NCBI GenBank assembly: GCA_023423895.1
Contig: JAFAER010000058.1
Span: 20,184 to 84,183 of the forward strand
Length of the DNA: 64,000 nucleotides
Direction of reading: 5' to 3'
Origin: Pseudomonadota bacterium
GTDB taxonomy: Bacteria; Myxococcota_A; Polyangia; Polyangiales; Polyangiaceae
Shown here: positions 61,762 through 64,000 of the stretch, in pieces
How positions within the stretch are numbered: the stretch's first letter is position 1
Layout of the letters: each line of letters begins with the position of its first letter
Position numbers and translations under genes: made by a program
The notes under the pieces: generated by a model
Told to the model about the DNA's origin: nothing
The model's input: the letters and a program-made list of their open reading frames with translations, nothing else
Database searches by the model: none

Positions 61762-62069
61762 GCTTGCCAGGTCTCCGGGGTGGGCGCCTTCATCGCGCAG
61801 CGATACTCACTCTTCGTGATCTCGGACTCGCACTGATTCTCGACGCGGGCGTAGCTCGGCTCCCCCTTGCGGAGGGCCTTCTTCATCTCACGCGCGGCTC
61901 GTGCCTCTGCGGGGGGAAGCTCCGCCAGAGCGGGATCCGCAGCGATCGTCATGTCGAGATACTTGTCGAGCATCTCGATGCACTGTTCGCGCGTCACCTT
62001 GCCGTTGCACCCGACCGGGAGCACCAGCAGGAACAGAGCGGGAAGCAGCCGTCTCACGCGGCGCAGCAT
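61749..62069 (-). CDS. Small lipoprotein, unknown function
   Basis: 106 residues from ATG 62069 (MLRRVRRLLPALFLLVLPVGC), lipidated Cys at 21. The rest is helical: EQCIEMLDKYLDMTIAADPALAELPPAEARAAREMKKALRKG, with three further cysteines near CIE, QCESEITKSEYRC and WQACID. Begins 83 bases from the divergent serC ATG. Confidence 0.78.
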   Translation of the reverse strand: MLRRVRRLLPALFLLVLPVGCNGKVTREQCIEMLDKYLDMTIAADPALAELPPAEARAAREMKKALRKGEPSYARVENQCESEITKSEYRCAMKAPTPETWQACID

Positions 62070-62152
62070 ACAAGAAAACCTCGGCGTACATCCCTCGAAC
62101 GCGCTCATGCCGCGCCTGGCGCCGGGCCGAGAGGTGATACAGTTTTCCGCCC

Positions 62153-63274
62153 ATGAGCCGAGCGATGAACTTCAACGCTGGTCCTGCTGCGCTTCCCTTG
62201 GCCGCGCTCGAGCGCGCGCGCGAAGAGCTCCTCGACTTCGAACAGTCGGGAATGAGCATCATGGAGCACAGTCATCGCGGCAAGGTCTACGAGAAGGTCC
62301 ACGGCGAGGCGACCTCGCTCGTCGCGGAGCTCCTCGGTACGCCGCTCGACGCGTGGGACGTGCTGTTCGTGCAGGGCGGCGCATCGATGGCGTTCGCGCA
62401 GATCCCGATGAACTTCCTCGGCCCGAACGCGATCGCAGACTTCATCGTCACGGGGGCATGGGGCGAGAAGGCCCTCGCCGAAGCGCGGACGATGAAGGCC
62501 ATCGGTGGAGGCGAGCCTCACGTCGCCGCGAGCACGAAGGGCGACGACAAGAGCTACGTCCGCCTCCCGAAGCCGGACGAGCTGAAGCTCACGCCCGGTG
62601 CCGCGTACGTCCACGTCACCAGCAACGAGACGATCCACGGCGTCGAGTGGGCGCTCGGTCCGGACACGGCGTTCCCGAAGGTCGCAGCGCCGATGATCGT
62701 CGACATGTCGAGCGATATCCTCGGCCGCCAGATCGATGCGTCGCAGTTCGACGTGATCTACGCCGGCGCTCAGAAGAACATCGGACCGAGCGGTGTCACC
62801 ATCATCGCCCTGAAGAAGGAGATGACCGCGCGCGGGCGAAAGGACATCCCGACGATCCTGCAGTACCGGACGGCCGCGGAGAACCAGTCGCTCTACAACA
62901 CGCCTCCGACGTTCGGGATCTATCTCGTCCGCAACGTCCTCTCCTGGCTGAAGGCCGAGGGCGGCGTCGCTGCGACGGAGGCACGGAACCGGAAGAAGGC
63001 GAAGGCGATCTACGACGCCATCGACGGCTCGGGCGGGTTCTACCGCTGCCCGGTCGAACCTTCGTGCCGCTCGATCATGAACGTCGTCTGGCGTCTGCCG
63101 ACACCCGAGCTGGAAGAGGCCTTCGTCAAGGAGGCCAGCGCCCAGAAGATGATCGGACTGAAGGGACACCGCGCCGTCGGCGGCATCCGCGCGTCGATCT
63201 ACAACGCCGCCGAGCTCGCCTGGTGCGAGGCGCTCGCGTCGTTCATGAACGACTTCGCGAAGCGCCGCGGCTGA
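62153..63274 (+). CDS. serC: Phosphoserine aminotransferase
   Basis: 373 residues, a typical SerC. MNFNAGPAALPLAALERAREEL at the start, HRGKVYEKVHGEA, LFVQGGASMAFAQIPMN (PLP phosphate loop), VHVTSNETIHGVEW, VDMSSDILGRQID and the PLP-lysine site VIYAGAQKNIGPSG (Lys208). Transaminates 3-phosphohydroxypyruvate with Glu in serine synthesis and also acts in pyridoxine synthesis. Starts at ATG 62153 or 62165. The stop region is duplicated (see the findings). Confidence 0.97.
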   Translation: MSRAMNFNAGPAALPLAALERAREELLDFEQSGMSIMEHSHRGKVYEKVHGEATSLVAELLGTPLDAWDVLFVQGGASMAFAQIPMNFLGPNAIADFIVTGAWGEKALAEARTMKAIGGGEPHVAASTKGDDKSYVRLPKPDELKLTPGAAYVHVTSNETIHGVEWALGPDTAFPKVAAPMIVDMSSDILGRQIDASQFDVIYAGAQKNIGPSGVTIIALKKEMTARGRKDIPTILQYRTAAENQSLYNTPPTFGIYLVRNVLSWLKAEGGVAATEARNRKKAKAIYDAIDGSGGFYRCPVEPSCRSIMNVVWRLPTPELEEAFVKEASAQKMIGLKGHRAVGGIRASIYNAAELAWCEALASFMNDFAKRRG

Positions 63275-63321
63275 ACGCTGTTGGCGCCCGCGGCTGACGC
63301 TGTTTGAAGCGGGCGTGATCG

Positions 63322-63349
63322 GGCTGCCGCCAGGATGCCGGCGGCAGCC
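63322..63349. terminator. Stem-loop terminator between serC and a convergent gene
   Basis: GGCTGCCGCC (63322-63331) pairs perfectly with GGCGGCAGCC (63340-63349) around an eight-base loop, 47 bases after the serC stop and 15 bases from the stop of the minus-strand gene. No long T-run. Confidence 0.65.
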
Positions 63350-63364
63350 TTCGACGCCCGTCGA

Positions 63365-63583
63365 TCAGGACTTCTTCTTCGAGGTGTGCGCGGTGACCTG
63401 CTTCTCGAGAGCCTCGGCGACGTCCGCGGGAACCGCGTCACCGCGGGCCCACTGAGAGGCCTTCAGGAGGCTCGTCTGCGCGGCCTCGGCGAGGTGCGCG
63501 CGGCGATGGCGGGAGAGCTTCGCAAACGACGTCTGGAGCTCGGAGGGGACTTTTTTGAGGGCGGGCTGAAGGAATCCACGCAT
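63365..63583 (-). CDS. Small basic protein, unknown function
   Basis: 72 residues from ATG 63583 (MRGFLQPALKKVPSELQTSF). Helical and basic, ending in VTAHTSKKKS; no cysteines, no membrane helix. A longer frame to 63631 would overlap the upstream gene. It starts 20 bases after that gene's stop, so both are likely co-transcribed. Could be a nucleic-acid-binding or regulatory peptide; no family recognised. Confidence 0.6.
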   Translation of the reverse strand: MRGFLQPALKKVPSELQTSFAKLSRHRRAHLAEAAQTSLLKASQWARGDAVPADVAEALEKQVTAHTSKKKS

Positions 63584-63603
63584 GGCGGCCGCTTCATAGC
63601 AGG

Positions 63604-64000
63604 TCACATGCCGAAGATCGACACACCACATGTCTCCTTCGCCAACCAGGCCACGGAGGCCTCCTCCGGCTGGGCCGTGTCGTACTTGACGACCCCCGAG
63701 GCGTTGACCGCTCCCGTGACGCGCAGGGCGCCGGTGCGCTGACCGAGGGCCTGAAGCGTCGCAGCGAGCGGGCCCATGTTCTTCGCCTCTGCGCGCGCGA
63801 GCCTTTCGCAGGGCATCGGGAGCGTCTTGAACATCGCGTCGAGCCGGAGCCCGCGCTCGTGCGGCGTCACGGTCCCGCTCACGCCGGCGACGAACGGTCC
63901 GACCGTCACGGTCGTCTTCTCGAGCTCGAACGGCTTGCCGCCGGCGCTGCTGGCGCCTCCCGTGAGGGAGACGTCGACCGCTCCCGAGAAGTCCTTGGGC
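63604..64000 (-). CDS. Strand-rich protein, 5' end beyond the window (AsmA/GspN-like pattern)
   Basis: At least 131 residues; the frame is open to the edge. The sequence is built of short strands with Gly and Thr turns (SGAVDVSLTGGASSAGGKPFELEK-like, TVGPFVAGVSGTVTPHERGLRLDAMF, GALRVTGAVNASGVVKYD) with Cys in PMPCERL and KETCGVSIF. The pattern resembles the C-terminal parts of AsmA- or GspN-type envelope proteins, but this is by style only. The stop at 63604 is followed by the small basic gene. Confidence 0.55.
   Translation of the reverse strand, partial: PKDFSGAVDVSLTGGASSAGGKPFELEKTTVTVGPFVAGVSGTVTPHERGLRLDAMFKTLPMPCERLARAEAKNMGPLAATLQALGQRTGALRVTGAVNASGVVKYDTAQPEEASVAWLAKETCGVSIFGM

Overview
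The window is a strongly G+C-rich bacterial chromosome segment with tightly packed, often stop/start-overlapping genes. The combination of a eukaryotic-type Ser/Thr kinase, an MglA-type small GTPase, a PilZ protein with a long low-complexity linker, several multidomain sensor kinases, many Asp/Ala/Pro-rich lipoproteins, MopE-like Cys-rich, RCC1 and IgGFc-binding proteins and a dynamin-like GTPase points to a myxobacterium (Myxococcota, probably Polyangia/Sorangiineae). This is inference from gene content; no rRNA or tRNA gene was found to confirm it.

Layout. 1-8.2 kb (all minus): a partial hypothetical, a membrane protein coupled to a membrane-anchored protein with winged-helix-like repeats, a Ser/Thr kinase, the tRNA-modification pair tapT/truC, and the catalytic chain of methylmalonyl-CoA mutase. 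8.2-9.8 kb: one IS4-type insertion sequence with inverted repeats. 9.9-18.9 kb: secreted hydrolase, STAS-like protein plus PAS histidine kinase, divergent PRPP synthetase, ChaN-like lipoprotein, glycogen phosphorylase, TerB-like and UspA-like proteins. 19-29.8 kb: MshEN/GAF-like protein, ftsB, gatB, a response-regulator/kinase fusion, thrB with three coupled envelope genes, a PilZ protein. 29.8-43.3 kb: ybaK, dynamin-like GTPase, M48 protease, PrxQ with a histone-like tail, MglA-like GTPase/PocR kinase/thiL operon, and several lipoproteins. 43.4-53.4 kb (minus): the most unusual part, an ECF sigma factor, its putative membrane regulator and five surface-type lipoproteins, nearly every junction overlapping. 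53.5-64 kb: nei and a Lhr-type helicase, GNAT, fmt, two lipoproteins, serC and two small genes at the edge.

How it fits together. Housekeeping genes (gatB, fmt, serC, thrB, thiL, ftsB, nei, truC/tapT, glgP) are interspersed with signalling modules and envelope proteins. The ECF-sigma lipoprotein operon looks like one transcriptional unit that makes a set of outer-surface proteins with repeat or beta-propeller folds; it is the best candidate here for an undescribed system. Only one mobile element is present, no CRISPR array or prophage was seen, and codon use looks homogeneous by eye.
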